NCBI GenBank assembly: GCA_009829735.1
Contig: CM020620.1
Coordinates: 25,948,951 to 26,012,950 of the forward strand
Origin: Pyropia yezoensis
Taxonomy: Eukaryota; Rhodophyta; Bangiophyceae; Bangiales; Bangiaceae
Reading direction: 5' to 3'
Length of the DNA stretch: 64,000 nucleotides
Of this stretch, positions 34,063 through 44,672 are shown one piece after another. The first letter of the stretch is position 1; each line of letters starts with the position of its first letter. A model generated the notes under the pieces. The model was not told where the DNA came from. It did not search any database and saw nothing but the letters and a program-made list of their open reading frames with translations. Made by a program: the position numbers and the translations under genes.

Positions 34063-34531
34063 TGTGGCAAAAACCACTTGCACACACGACACCCAAGTTG
34101 GGGCGGTGTACAAGGGCTGCCTCCCGTGTCGGAGGAGCCGTAAGAAGTGCAAGTCGCACACACTCTGTCCCTGTTGTGGGGCAAACCCCCCACTGACAAA
34201 CAAGAGGGTGGTGTGTGGTCCAACAGTTTCTTGGTCGGGACGGGGACGCAGGGCCAAGCCCCGCTGTCCCTCCCGTTATCCCCCCAGGGTCCCCTCAGAA
34301 TCTCGCCACTCAGAATCTCCCACCCCAGCACCTGCCCACCGGGCCACACAAAAATTCAAGACGATAAAGGCAGAAAACCCTCAAATCCAAGTTGGATTTA
34401 CTACTAAGCTAACGATCCCAAACTTAGGGAATATGGACCCAAATGCAGGGGGAGGAACGGATCAGGCTAGTGGCCTGCCGCCCCGTGCATGGCACGTGTT
34501 GCCCCCCTACCTGGGGGTCAATACTGCCACA
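34063..34531 (-). repeat. Solo LTR of the C family (469 bp)
   Basis: Same length and ends (TGTGGCA ... TGCCACA) as the two LTRs of element C. No internal region is attached. The 64 bases following it (34532-34595) match those following the right LTR of element C (44135-44198) with one difference. No target duplication flanks it. Confidence 0.88.
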
Positions 34532-34758
34532 GTCAATCTTTTCCGCTTCAGTGATGTCTGGGATGTGCACGACCACGCTCAGGAAAGTCTTGTTAGTCTC
34601 GGAACCGCGATCCACAAGCGCCCATCAGCAAATCACAGCGTCCTGACAGCTGAGCAGACGTAAAAGTGATTCTGATTGGCCCTCCAGAGAGTTCCAGGCT
34701 TTGCTGTCAGAATCATCCAGCTGATTCCAGAAACACCCAAGAATACTCTGGAAGCATC
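34532..34758 (-). other. Remnant between the solo LTR and element C, with a piece of element X gag
   Basis: The first 64 bases encode, on the minus strand, NKTFLSVVVHIPDITEAEKID, the same as the end of the X gag fragment at 44135. The remaining 160 bases are not recognised. Confidence 0.6.
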
Positions 34759-35227
34759 TGTGGCAAAAACCACATGCACACACGGCACCCAAGTTGGGGC
34801 GGTGTGCATGGGCTGCCTCCCGTGTCGGGGGAACCGGAAGAAGTGCAAGTCTCACACACTCTATCCCTGTTTTGGGGCAAACCCCCCACTGACAATCAAG
34901 AGGATGGTGTGTGGTCCAACAGTTTCTTGGTCGGGACGGGGACGCAGGGCCAAGCCCCGCTGTCCCTCCCCTTATCCCCCCAGGGTCCACTCAGAATCCC
35001 GCCACTCAGAATCTCCCACCCCAGCACCTGCCCACCGGGCCACACGAAAATTCAAGACGATAAATGCAGAAAACCCTTAAATCCAAGTTGGATTTACTAC
35101 TAAGCTAACTATCCCAAACTTAGGGAATACGGACCCAAATGCAGGGGAAGGAGCGGATCAGGCTAGTGGCCTGCCACCCCTTGCATGACACGTGTTGCCC
35201 CCCTACCTGGGGGTCAATACTGCCACA
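34759..35227 (-). repeat. Element C 3' LTR (469 bp)
   Basis: Starts TGTGGCAAAAACC and ends ATACTGCCACA. Direct repeat of 43666-44134. The adjoining pyrimidine run marks it as the 3' LTR. Confidence 0.92.
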
Positions 35228-35242
35228 CTCCCCTCTCCTCAG
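35228..35242 (-). other. Polypurine tract of element C
   Basis: On the minus strand CTGAGGAGAGGGGAG directly before the 3' LTR. Confidence 0.75.
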
Positions 35243-35565
35243 TTCCGACCGACCCGGTCGGCCCTGTGAGGGGGTGCGTAAACGCACGTCTCGGAGTTGG
35301 GGGCGCGACTTGCTGTCCCCTCCTTGAGTACGTAACGCGGATGTGGAGGCGGTCACGTTGACCGCCCCTCTCCTCAAGCTTGCCCACTCGGCAGCTTGCT
35401 CTCCTCGGTTCACACTTCACCATCTCCAGCACCTCCCCTTCACCCTCCACGAGGCCGCCCCACGCTGGGGAGGCCACCCGTCTACCCACGATCCGAATCC
35501 CTCTCAACTCGAGGCGGGTCTCGTGCAGCTGTAGCCAGGGCGTCTCTCCCCAACTTGGGAAGGCC

Positions 35566-37509
35566 ATGGCGACCCCGGGAGTGGAGACGGACTCTCTCGA
35601 CGAGCGTATGGAGGACACCTCCTACGGTAGAGCGCCCGCCGGAACTTCCGGCGGGGGCTCCGCGATCGCTCTGGGGGATGGGACTCCCGCGTCACCCGGC
35701 TTTGGGTTAACGGCGGGGTCTCCCCCGGAGGCGGGACAAGTTGTCCCGCGTGAGGCCTTGGGGCGGTGGTTTTACCCCGCTTGGCCTCTCTATGAGGAGG
35801 GGTTGACTGTTCTTCGCTGTCGCCGACTTGGCGCAGCGATGGGTCGGGTATGGGACCGCCTACGGGAGAAGTATCCCCGTAGGGTCGGGTTCCCTGCCGG
35901 CTTCAGGACGGACCAGTTTGCCTTCCTGGACGATGAGGAGGTTGAGGACGTTCAGCGTGCCAAGGCCATGGTGGACCGCGGGGGAACTATCCCGGGTCCC
36001 GGCGACTTGCCGACCTTTACTTGGGACGCGGTGGCAACTCGCCCCCCGTACCTCCACGAGGCCGATCCGCACACTCATCACTTTGATGTGCGGATGGAGA
36101 AGGACTTCCGGCGAGGTCCCTACTTGGTGACCTCGGCTCAACTTGAGTTTCCTCAACAGTCTGCTGCCAGTAAGAAGCAGTACTATCAGAAGAAGCCCGA
36201 GTGGTGGCCTCAAGTTGAGGTCCCCTACGGGTTCCCGGCATTGTTGCCACGGTTGCTTGACCACTTTGGCTCCGTCATGTTGACGGCTGGCCCTGATCAC
36301 CTGGTGTGGGCCATGTTGGCCACCCAGTGGCTCCTCGAGGTCATGTCGACCTGGGTATCCTGTGTTCAGCGGCGGGGGATGCTCTGGCATCTCCCCCTCC
36401 GGCTTATCCAAGGTTTGGAACAGCTCACCCCTCAGCTAGTTGCTGAGGGGTGCTCATCAGGACAACTCACTCTACTTGAGGAGATGCTCCGTCTTCACAA
36501 GTTTATCGAGTGGGAGAGCATTGAGCACAAATTGCGCCGCCCCACTCGTGGGCCCAAGGACGATGGCGCACTTCGCCAGTTCGTGTGGGTCGCTCGTGAA
36601 CTTCACGACGGCCGTGTGGTCCTACGAGAGGGGTTGGGCATCGGGGTCTACCCGTATGCCCCGGGAGTGGATCGCCACACTGCACCACCCCCGGACAGGC
36701 CCATAGTTATGGCCGTGCCCTCATATGATGACCATATGACTCAACCCACTGCGGGGGCCCCAAGTCGGGGTCGCGGTTACACCCGGGTCCCGCCACCTCG
36801 GCGTGCCCCTCCGCTTCCTCCTGTCCCCTACCAGCCGCACGGGGACATCCCGATTAGCGTGGCCGTTGAGTCGTCCACCCCGGTGTCCCCCAACTTGGGG
36901 GCCACCCTCCTGACGGTATACCCCAAGTTGGTATTACCGCCCACGCCTCTAACCTCAGAGATGATGATCACCACGTTGGTGCGCACCATTTCCTGGTTGG
37001 CCGCGTCGACCGCAACCCTACAGAGTTCCGAGACTTCTCAACTTGAGGAGCGCGTTCGTACTGCAGTGGCGACCGCGAGTTGCGAGTCGGTGGCGGAGTT
37101 TATGACGGCCGAGTTGGCTCGCATTGGGGCTATTATGCCCCAGCCAGCCCCGCTTGGGCGTGGCAAACGTCGCGCGAGCCGGGCATACTCGCCTCCTCGC
37201 CGTCGTCGCCGACACTCGCGGCGCTCTCCCTCCGTGTCGGAAGACGAGTTGTCTTACTCCGTCACGGAGTCCTCGACTCCGTCAGAGTCGGAGTCGGTCC
37301 GGCGTCTGCGTCGCCAGCTTGCGCGCAAGACTAAACAGAAGAGCAGCCGCGGTCGTCGCCACTTGCGCGACCGTGAGGGGCGCGACGGTTCCGACTTGGA
37401 GCCGCCGGCCCCGCCGACTCGTGGGGAGCATTATCGCCGTGGGTCTCGCCGCTCGCCTCCACGTGAGGGCGAGGGCCGTGGGGTTGGAGAGTCTAGCATG
37501 CATGCCTAG
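35566..37509 (+). CDS. Element C antisense ORF (647 residues), function unknown
   Basis: An intact frame antisense to gag-pol, ending 111 bases from the end of the chromodomain frame (tail to tail). The first good ATG is at 35566 (MATPGVETDSLDERMED); the open frame extends upstream to 35380 without an ATG. The centre is globular and rich in Trp and Leu. The segment at about 36358-36510 (V-RRGMLWHLP ... LVAEG ... LLEEMLRLHKFIEW) matches the antisense ORF of element D at about 49672-49820 (VRRQGRLFHLP ... LIAAK ... LEALLAVHDSVNW). A Pro-rich linker, a helical stretch at 36960-37130, and a basic Arg/Ser-rich tail (37150-37500) follow. That tail suggests RNA or chromatin binding, or nuclear targeting; this is inference. 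No known domain is recognised. An accessory retrotransposon protein is the likely class. Confidence 0.75.
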   Translation: MATPGVETDSLDERMEDTSYGRAPAGTSGGGSAIALGDGTPASPGFGLTAGSPPEAGQVVPREALGRWFYPAWPLYEEGLTVLRCRRLGAAMGRVWDRLREKYPRRVGFPAGFRTDQFAFLDDEEVEDVQRAKAMVDRGGTIPGPGDLPTFTWDAVATRPPYLHEADPHTHHFDVRMEKDFRRGPYLVTSAQLEFPQQSAASKKQYYQKKPEWWPQVEVPYGFPALLPRLLDHFGSVMLTAGPDHLVWAMLATQWLLEVMSTWVSCVQRRGMLWHLPLRLIQGLEQLTPQLVAEGCSSGQLTLLEEMLRLHKFIEWESIEHKLRRPTRGPKDDGALRQFVWVARELHDGRVVLREGLGIGVYPYAPGVDRHTAPPPDRPIVMAVPSYDDHMTQPTAGAPSRGRGYTRVPPPRRAPPLPPVPYQPHGDIPISVAVESSTPVSPNLGATLLTVYPKLVLPPTPLTSEMMITTLVRTISWLAASTATLQSSETSQLEERVRTAVATASCESVAEFMTAELARIGAIMPQPAPLGRGKRRASRAYSPPRRRRRHSRRSPSVSEDELSYSVTESSTPSESESVRRLRRQLARKTKQKSSRGRRHLRDREGRDGSDLEPPAPPTRGEHYRRGSRRSPPREGEGRGVGESSMHA

Positions 37510-37620
37510 TTGGCAGCTGCCTTTGTTGTGAGAGCGTGAGGGTTAGGGCTGTAGTGAGAAGCCACTCTGCGTACCACTTCGACTTGAAGCACTCTCTTGG
37601 CACTGTTGCTCGGCCTTCCC

Positions 37621-37929
37621 TCACGTTGAGGGGGGACTGTTAGGGTCAATCTCATTCCGGGCACAGTATGCCCGGACCTTCTCGGCGGGAAGGTCCTCCA
37701 CATACTCCCACGTATCATCCTTGGCTTTGTAGCCGAACCAACGCACCCTCAACATGAGGCGGTTAGTGTCCTCATCCCAGCCGTGGTCGATGAACTTATA
37801 GAACACGTACTCCTGCGAGCCCTGTCTGTCCGCAGGCAGCGAGGGGAGGCGCCACGCTTCCAACGAACGCGCCCAAGCTGGGTCGCCTGCAGGCGGTGGT
37901 GCGAATTTGACCACGTCCTGTCCGTTCAC
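37621..37929 (-). pseudogene. Chromodomain end of element C Pol, split off by a frameshift
   Basis: About 100 residues with a chromodomain-like pattern QEYVFYKFIDH ... VRWFGYKAKDDTWE, homologous to the C-termini of Pol in elements A and B. The upstream part of the correct frame is found at about 37930-37980 (RTDGRRFT, as in element B). A one-base deletion near 37981 therefore cut this domain from the integrase. Chromodomains direct chromovirus integration to particular chromatin. Confidence 0.8.
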
Positions 37930-40900
37930 TGTGCGGACCCTATCGTCACTGTCGATGGTGAAGCGCCGCCCATCAGTACGAGGACCTCGTACGGCCCCTT
38001 CGTCTGGAATACCAACTTACCCCCAGTTGGGGTGTCTGAGTGTACCAGCACCCCGTCACCCTGATCGGGGACATGCTTAGCATTGCGCACCTTTTTGTCC
38101 AAGGTGCGCTTGTAGCGCTTTTGTGCTTTGTCCATCTCAGCCCTGTCTTTAGGGATGAGGTTTTCAAGCCTAGCAGCGAACTCCGCCTTACTCTCAGTAG
38201 GAGTAGGCGTACTGCCACCATCCTGCCTAGTTGGGAGCGGCCGCCGCACGGCAATAGACCGCACGCGACAGGGGGTCACAAAAGCGAGGGGTACTTCCCC
38301 GGTGGATGAGTGAACCTGCGAGTTGTAGGCAGTGGTAAGAATAGAAATGTATTGGTCCCACGTTTTCACGTGCTCACTCACATAGTGGCGCAGCTGCCTA
38401 ACAACAGTTTTGTTGAAGCGCTCCACCTGCCCGTTCGTTTGTGGGTGGTAGGGGGTGGCATAGTTTGCCCACACCCCCAACATATCCAGCACTCCCTGAA
38501 ACAGTACAGACGCAAATTGCGGTCCATTGTCCGATAGTGTACTATCCGGAATGCCATACGCGGCAACCCAGTGATCTAGGAAGGCTGACACGACCGACAT
38601 GGCCGTGATCTCTGCTAGTGGGATCGCTCGCGTAAGTTTCGTGAAGCGGTCACAGATGACCAGGAGGTACTGGTTGCCCTCCTCGGTCACTGGCAGTGGC
38701 CCAAGGATGTCCATCGCCAACGCGGCAAAGGGCTCCTTGGCCGGGAACAATAGCATAGCCGTACTAGGCCGCCGTTCCATCAGACGGTTCTGTGCACAAC
38801 TTGTGCAGGCAGCCACCCAACTGTAGATGTCCACCACCATGGACGGCCAGTAGTACCTGGTCCTCAGGGTCTGGTACAGTTTACTAGACCCCAGGTGTCC
38901 ACCTGTGAGAGCGTTATGCTCCCTCTCAAGGATACTGTCGTTGAGGGATGCGGGGACGACAAGTTGTTCGGTCCCCTGGAATACCCCCCCCCTCATGAGG
39001 AGGCCATCGTCCCCCAGAAAGAACCGCGTCTCCGCCACTGTATCCAGTGTATCCCTCTGCGACTTGCAGAAGGGATGCTCGGCCTGGGCCTTCACCACCT
39101 CGTCCAGGGACAGGGGCAAGTACTTCTTGTTCCCTGGCGCCTCGGGGTTCAACACCTGACCCGAGCGCGTGACTACCCCCACGATGGGGACGTCCTCATC
39201 GACTGGGTTAGTGTCCAGCCCCTCGGTAGGTACCCGAGAGAGGCCGTCGGCAAGGGCATGTTGCCTGCCAGGTCGGTACTCAATGTCAAAGTTGAAGGGT
39301 GCCAGTCGCACCCTCCACCGATTGAGACGAGTGTTCGTACAGTCCGTCTTAAAGATGAACTGCAATGCGCGGTGGTCACAGCGGATGAGGAACTTCTCAC
39401 CCTCTAGGTAGTGACGAAGTGACGTCACCGCCCATACCACTGCGAGTCCTTCCAACTCGGTGACTCCGTAGTTCTTCTCGGCCGAGTTCAGCCCCTTGCT
39501 GAAGTATCCCACCGGCAAGTACTCCTTGTCCGGCTGCTGCTGAAGCAACACACAACCAAGTTGGTCGTAGCTAGCGTCCACATCCAGGATGTAGTGGCCT
39601 CCCAACCTGGGAATAGCGAGGATCGGGGGCTTCAGCAGAAGGTCCCTAAGAGTCTCAAAGGATTCCTGCTCCACCCGACTTGGGGGAGGCAGGTTCTTCG
39701 GTAGCGTCGAGCTCACTAACTCATTCAACGGCTTCGCCACCTTGGCGAAGCCCTTGTTGAAACGTCGGTACACGTTACACATCCCGAGGAAGCTCCTCAT
39801 CTGGGTCTGGGTCCGGGGGTACTGAGCCTTACGGATGGCCCTCAAGTTCTTTTCGTTGACACTGAGACGCCCCGGACGGACAACATGTCCCAAGTATTCC
39901 ACCTCTTGAGTGAAGAGGTGGCACATGCTCGTCTTCAGTGACACACCGGCGTCAGCAAGTAGCTTGAACACCTGGCCAAGATGGCCAATGTGTTCCTCCG
40001 GACTTCGGGAGAGCACAATGATATTGTCTAGGTACACGAGACAGATCTGCCACCGTACTCCGGCCAGAATCATGTCCATTGCGCGCTGGAAAGTTGCCGG
40101 CGCGTTACACAGACCAAACGGTAGACGCTTGCACTGGTAGGTACCACAGTGACAGGTAAAGGTAATTTTATGCCTGTCTTCCGAGGCAATGGGAATTTGC
40201 CAGTACCCTGCGTTACAGTCCAGGGTAGAGAACACGTTTGCCTCCCCCAGAGAGTCCAGACAGTCGTCCATCCTAGGTAGGGGATAACTGTCCTTCACCG
40301 TGCTCTCGTTGAGCTTACGGCAGTCGATACAGAACCGGGGGGTCCCATCAACTTTGGGGACGATAACCACCGGACTCGCCCACTCGGCGTTACTGGCCTG
40401 GATCACATCGAGGGCCTCCATGGGAGCAACTTGCTCCTTAACCAGGGCCCTTGAACGGGGTCCTCCCCCATACGGTTGTTGGCGTATAGGGGGTGCACCA
40501 GGCTTCAACTCGATCCGGTGTTGGGTAGCTCTCATGAGTCCCAATTGACCATCCCACAACTTGTGATATTGGTCAAAGAGGCGTTCAACTTGAACCCTCA
40601 ACCTGGGTTGAACACCCTCCATGTTCACATGGGGCCGAGGAGAGGCGGCCGACTTGGCTTGATGCTTCTCCTTTCCGGACTTCGGGTCGCTACTTGCGCC
40701 CGCGTTGAGGGTGACCGCTACTACCGGTCCCTCATGTTGGTCGATATAGCCGAACTTGGCTCCCGACTTGAAGTACTTGGGCGACGAGCTCAGGTTCATC
40801 ACCTGGATCCTCCACGGGACTCCGGCTTTGGAGTCCATCGTGCCAAGGGCAACATGCACTTGGTGCTTGCGAGCAAGACGGGGGTAAGGGTGCACCAACC

Positions 40901-41603
40901 CGTTCCCCGTATAATCAGTTACAACGTCAACGTGCGCCACCGAGTTGGGGGGCAACGTGACTTTACGGGCTAGACGCAGGGTAGCAGTAAACCCTTCCCT
41001 CACAGAACAAACAGGCTTAGACTGTGAGACTGTCACAGGAGCCACAGACTTTCCCTTACCAAGGATGGGGATAGTCTCCCCATTCATCAACTTGACCCAG
41101 TACTCAAGGCCACAAATCAAAGGCACTTGTGTTACGACATAAGGGGTACCCAGAAGCAGGGGTACCGATATATTCTCAACTACACCATAGGTCACGTCGA
41201 CCTCATGGGTCCCCAACCTAGTTGGTAGGTTCACGGCACCAACGATGGGAAGTACCCCGCCATTGATATCGATCAGATGGTCAGCTTTAGACTTCCAGCG
41301 TTGGAGATTCATCTCATTTGGTAATAGCGACTTGCGTATCAAGGAGGCTCCTGACCCGGTATCAAGTACGATACGGGCAGAACAGGCGCGGCCGGGGGCA
41401 AGTTGCACCCGTCCAGCCACCTGGAAGTTCTCACCCGTCAGCACCGCGATGACCCGACGTGGGTTTACGTTCTTGGGGAGTCCTACCCGAGGTGGGCGGA
41501 CTCCCTTAGGTCGCCGCAGTATCCGGCACGGTTGATTCGTCCTCTTGACCCACTTGGCAGAGGCTGCCGTTGTGAGCTTCGGACGACCAGCTCCAACGGT
41601 CAT
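37926..41603 (-). pseudogene. pol: Element C Pol (protease-RT-RNase H-integrase), RT active site mutated
   Basis: Starts at the ATG at 41603, which overlaps the gag stop as ATGA, and is also reachable by a -1 shift at 41606-41612. Protease DTGSG is at residues 81-85. RT has RFCIDCRKLNESTVKDSYP (CRK where relatives have YRR), and the catalytic motif at 524-527 is YLDN: the second Asp is Asn (codon AAT at 40023-40025), which should abolish polymerisation. RNase H shows LDVDAS, TELEG (Glu-Gly where relatives have Glu-Cys), IRCDHRAL and ALADGLS. Integrase has the zinc region ending CTSCAQN and the triad in MDILGPLP, LSDNGPQF and QVERFNK. The frame goes wrong near 37981, before the chromodomain, and stops at 37926. 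Confidence 0.88.
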
Positions 41604-43546
41604 TCGTTTCCCGCTGACTTGGCGTCCGAATCTGAGGACGAAGGGGAAGACGACGAGTCCGAGGACGACGTGTCTGCCCCCTTCGCCCAGGGCGTGGCGA
41701 CCGCCACCACCGGTCGAGACCCACCCTCGCGGCGTGAACGTACCTCGTTCGTAGCCGACATCTTACTCGCATTCCTAACAAGTTGTTGGATGCGTTTACT
41801 CAACTTGGGGCAATCATATGCCCAGTGTCCATCGGAGTTGCAGTTCCAACACCGATTGTCAGTTCCCGGAGGGGTCTTCCCAACTGGGGAAGACGAAGAG
41901 GTACCCTGGGAAGTTCCCACGGCAGCTACCACCCTCTCCTTGCGGATTCGGCGTGCCTCTCTCAACTCTCTGGCCTGGCGCGCCTCCTCCCGTTCCTTGG
42001 CCAACTCGGCTTGACGCTCCTGGCGTTGCTTCTCCCGCAACTTGCGGTAGGCCTCGCCTCTGCGGTAGGCGAACCTAGCCAACTCGGCCAGGGTCGCCCG
42101 GGCAGTGCTATGCTCCCGGGTCTCCATCCGGACTGACCAATGGAGCCCCTCCACAAACCGACTCTTCACAACAGCTTGTGGATGAAGAAACCCACAAAGA
42201 TTGTTGAGCTTACGGACTCGCTCCGCAAAGGACAACTCGTCCTCCGCCTCTTCCTGATTGGCTTGCGTAAACTCCTCGACTTGAGAAGCCAGCGCCGCTT
42301 CATCAACCATGGATCTCAACAACCAGTTGACGAGCTCCAAATAGGACGTCACCTCCCCAGCGCCTCCACTTGAGGAGCTGGGCATGACGGACATAAGTTC
42401 TGTCCGCAGGTCGCCCTTCGTAAGCTCCTGTAGCATGTAGAAAGCCATGCCTTCACTTATGGCATTGTCGTCACAGGCTTTTGTGGAACGACGTAGGAAC
42501 TCAAAGACACGGAGGGGGGGAGTTCCATCCCACTCCGCTTTGTGCCCAAAAGAGTGAAGTTCATTCTTCTTGGCACGGCCCATAGCTCGGGCCTGGTCAG
42601 GACCATACGCCACCGACTTGTTGTGGAGGGCGTAGGTCTCACAGTCAAAGATCCTCTGGTAGACCGGGTTGGCTACCTGGATCTTGGGTGGCACCTTATG
42701 TTGAGGGAACAGCCGCTGTGGCACTGGGGTAAGTTCACCCTCAGTGCCTGTAGTCCGGCGCGGCGCGCTTGGTGTAGCCGCCGGCGTTGCCGGTGGGAAC
42801 TCCCCCATGAAGGGCGTATGCCCCACCGAGTATGGTGTGGCTCCCTCGTTGGGAGTCACAGGTGTCGCCTCCTGTTTGGGACGACCCGAGATAGGCGTGA
42901 GGGGGGGTCCCCCCTGCGCCTGCGGGCTCGAAAGCCCCGATCCGGTCTGGACATTAAGGCCATCTGGCAAACTCGCCACAATCTGATTCAGAATTGTATT
43001 CGTCATCGTGACCACGAGGTCCGGCAGAGGCTTCCGCAACACATTGGTCGCCTTCCGACGGACAGTTTCCGCCAGGAGTGGATTGACGACTCCAGTTGAG
43101 TCTCGGTCCGCCTCCGGGAGTCCACCTGAGGGGTAACCACGTTCCTCAGGGGTCTCAACCGGGGGCATGGGCGCGAGCCCATCGCCGACCAACGGAGGTC
43201 CGCCGTCCTCCGAGAGCCTAGTTGCCGACGGCTCCAAGCCAAAGTTGGCTCCAACCCGAGTGGAACCCGCGGGGACAGTCCTCACCCCTTGGGACGTTCC
43301 CGTTGAGTGTACCACACGGTGGCCAGACTTCAGCCCACCCACATCAGAAGTGTCACCCGAGTGAACTCCCGACTGAGTCGGGGTGGCCTGTTGCCCACCC
43401 GCACTTCCAGTCCTGCTGGCTTGTGGGACCTCTAGTCCCTCTGCGACCCCAGGTAAACCCACCTGTGTCTCACCAGTATTCAAAGGCACTGAAGTACGTG
43501 CGTCACCCGTGTACTCCCCGGACGACGGGGGGTCCGAGCTAGCCAT
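41600..43546 (-). CDS. gag: Element C Gag
   Basis: Intact Gag of 648 residues from the ATG at 43546 (MASSDPPSSGEYTG); an upstream GTG at 43570 is less likely. A long Pro/Gly/Thr-rich N-terminal third is followed by the Gag core at about 42170-42640 (LRVFEFLRRSTKACDDN, LVNWLLRSMVDE, FAERVRKLNNLCGFLHP), an Arg/Glu-rich helix, and a complete zinc knuckle at about 41810-41850 (C-x2-C-x4-H-x4-C). The tail is a Ser/Asp run ending AGNE. The stop TGA overlaps the pol ATG. It forms the particle that packages element RNA. Confidence 0.9.
   Translation of the reverse strand: MASSDPPSSGEYTGDARTSVPLNTGETQVGLPGVAEGLEVPQASRTGSAGGQQATPTQSGVHSGDTSDVGGLKSGHRVVHSTGTSQGVRTVPAGSTRVGANFGLEPSATRLSEDGGPPLVGDGLAPMPPVETPEERGYPSGGLPEADRDSTGVVNPLLAETVRRKATNVLRKPLPDLVVTMTNTILNQIVASLPDGLNVQTGSGLSSPQAQGGPPLTPISGRPKQEATPVTPNEGATPYSVGHTPFMGEFPPATPAATPSAPRRTTGTEGELTPVPQRLFPQHKVPPKIQVANPVYQRIFDCETYALHNKSVAYGPDQARAMGRAKKNELHSFGHKAEWDGTPPLRVFEFLRRSTKACDDNAISEGMAFYMLQELTKGDLRTELMSVMPSSSSGGAGEVTSYLELVNWLLRSMVDEAALASQVEEFTQANQEEAEDELSFAERVRKLNNLCGFLHPQAVVKSRFVEGLHWSVRMETREHSTARATLAELARFAYRRGEAYRKLREKQRQERQAELAKEREEARQARELREARRIRKERVVAAVGTSQGTSSSSPVGKTPPGTDNRCWNCNSDGHWAYDCPKLSKRIQQLVRNASKMSATNEVRSRREGGSRPVVAVATPWAKGADTSSSDSSSSPSSSDSDAKSAGNE
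41606..41612 (-). promoter_or_regulatory. -1 frameshift heptamer G GGA AAC at the gag/pol junction of element C
   Basis: Minus-strand gag codons GCG GGA AAC GAA TGA. A -1 slip gives GGG AAA CGA ATG ACC, which runs straight into pol. The ATGA overlap also allows stop-restart, so two mechanisms are possible. Confidence 0.75.
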
Positions 43547-43646
43547 GCTGGCTGACGATCCGTATGACACGGTCCAACACCACCGTTCATCTGAGACAGA
43601 GGGTCCCCTACACCCGGGTGCACCCGGAGGTAAAGTTTACCTCTGT

Positions 43647-43663
43647 CCCCTGCTGCTCCACCA
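43647..43663 (-). other. Primer binding site of element C
   Basis: On the minus strand TGGTGGAGCAGCAGGGG, two bases after the 5' LTR; identical to elements A and B. Confidence 0.8.
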
Positions 43664-43665
43664 AA

Positions 43666-44134
43666 TGTGGCAAAAACCACATGCACACACGGCACCCAAG
43701 TTGGGGCGGTGTGCAAGGGCTGCCTCCCGTGTCGGGGGAACCGGAAGAAGTGCAAGTCTCACACACTCTATCCCTGTTGTGGGGCAAACCCCCCACGGAC
43801 AAACAAGAGGATGGTGTGTGGTCCAACAGTTTCTTCGTCGGGACGGGGACGCAGAGCCAAGCCCCACTGTCTCTCCCCTTATCCCCCCAGGGTCCCCTCA
43901 GAATCTCGCCACTCAGAATCTCCCACCCCAGCACCTGCCCACCGGACCACACAAAAATTCAAGACGATAAATGCAGAAAACCCTCAAATCCAAGTTGGAT
44001 TTACTACTAAGCTAACTATCCCAAACTTAGGGAATATGGACCCAAATGCAGGGGGAGGAACGGATCAGGCTAGTGGCCTGCCGCCCCTTGCATGGCACGT
44101 GTTGCCCCCGTACCTGGGGGTCAATACTGCCACA
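43666..44134 (-). repeat. Element C 5' LTR (469 bp)
   Basis: Direct repeat of 34759-35227, beside the primer binding site. Confidence 0.92.
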
Positions 44135-44672
44135 GTCAATCTTTTCCGCTTCAGTGATGTCTGGGATGTGCACGACCACGCTCAGAAAAGTCTTGTTAAA
44201 CGTCCCGACGTCCTTAATCTGTCGCCATGCGTGCAGCTTGTCCCGCGCCGCCTGCGTCTTGTTCAGGGGACTGAAGCGCCGGATGAGTGCAGCACGGAAG
44301 GCGTCCCAGCTCGAAACGTCTGTAGTCTGACTATAGGTATGCCACCAGTTGAACGCTTTTCCATCGAGATAGGTGCAAGCGACACGACACGCTTCGGCGG
44401 GTTCACTCAGCCGGACGTAGGAGTCATTGTGGGAGCACCGCGCTTCAATGGTCCCGGGTTTGCCAGAGATCAGCCCAGGCTTGTTCGGCCCTGCGGGTTC
44501 TGCGTTCTCGCGGGCTGCTGCCGCCTTGGTCTCGGCGAGCTGCTGCTTTGTGTCTTCCAACTCCACTTTGTGTGCCTCGAGCTCGTCATGCATTTGCGTC
44601 ACAAATGTCGTAAGCTGATTCCATGCCTCGACACTGGGGGTGCCGGATGTCGACCCAGAGCTCTATCCGGTA
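44135..44672 (-). pseudogene. Gag fragment of a different LTR element (X), interrupted by element C
   Basis: Minus-strand frame of about 180 codons, open from about 44672 down to the LTR of element C. A coiled-coil-like N-terminal part (MHDELEAHKVELEDTKQQLAE) is followed by a typical retrotransposon Gag domain: ACTYLDGKAFNWWHTY, SSWDAFRAALIRRFSP, ARDKLHAWRQ, GTFNKTFLSVVVHIPD. It differs from the Gag proteins of elements A to D, so X belongs to another lineage. It is cut at EKID by element C. The next few codons of the open frame are LTR sequence and do not belong to it. Confidence 0.8.

Larger units (their letters stand above)
34759..44134 (-). mobile_element. Element C: Ty3/gypsy chromovirus with an antisense ORF
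   Basis: A 9.4-kb element on the minus strand. In its own orientation: 5' LTR (43666-44134), primer binding site, gag, pol, chromodomain, a large antisense ORF (35566-37509), polypurine tract, 3' LTR (34759-35227). Both LTRs are 469 bp. It lies in the gag of another element (X): the X frame resumes at the right edge. No clear 5-bp duplication is visible (GCATC on the left, GTCAA on the right), so one flank has probably been rearranged. Two lesions make it inactive: RT YLDD is YLDN, and a one-base shift separates integrase from the chromodomain. Confidence 0.92.
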
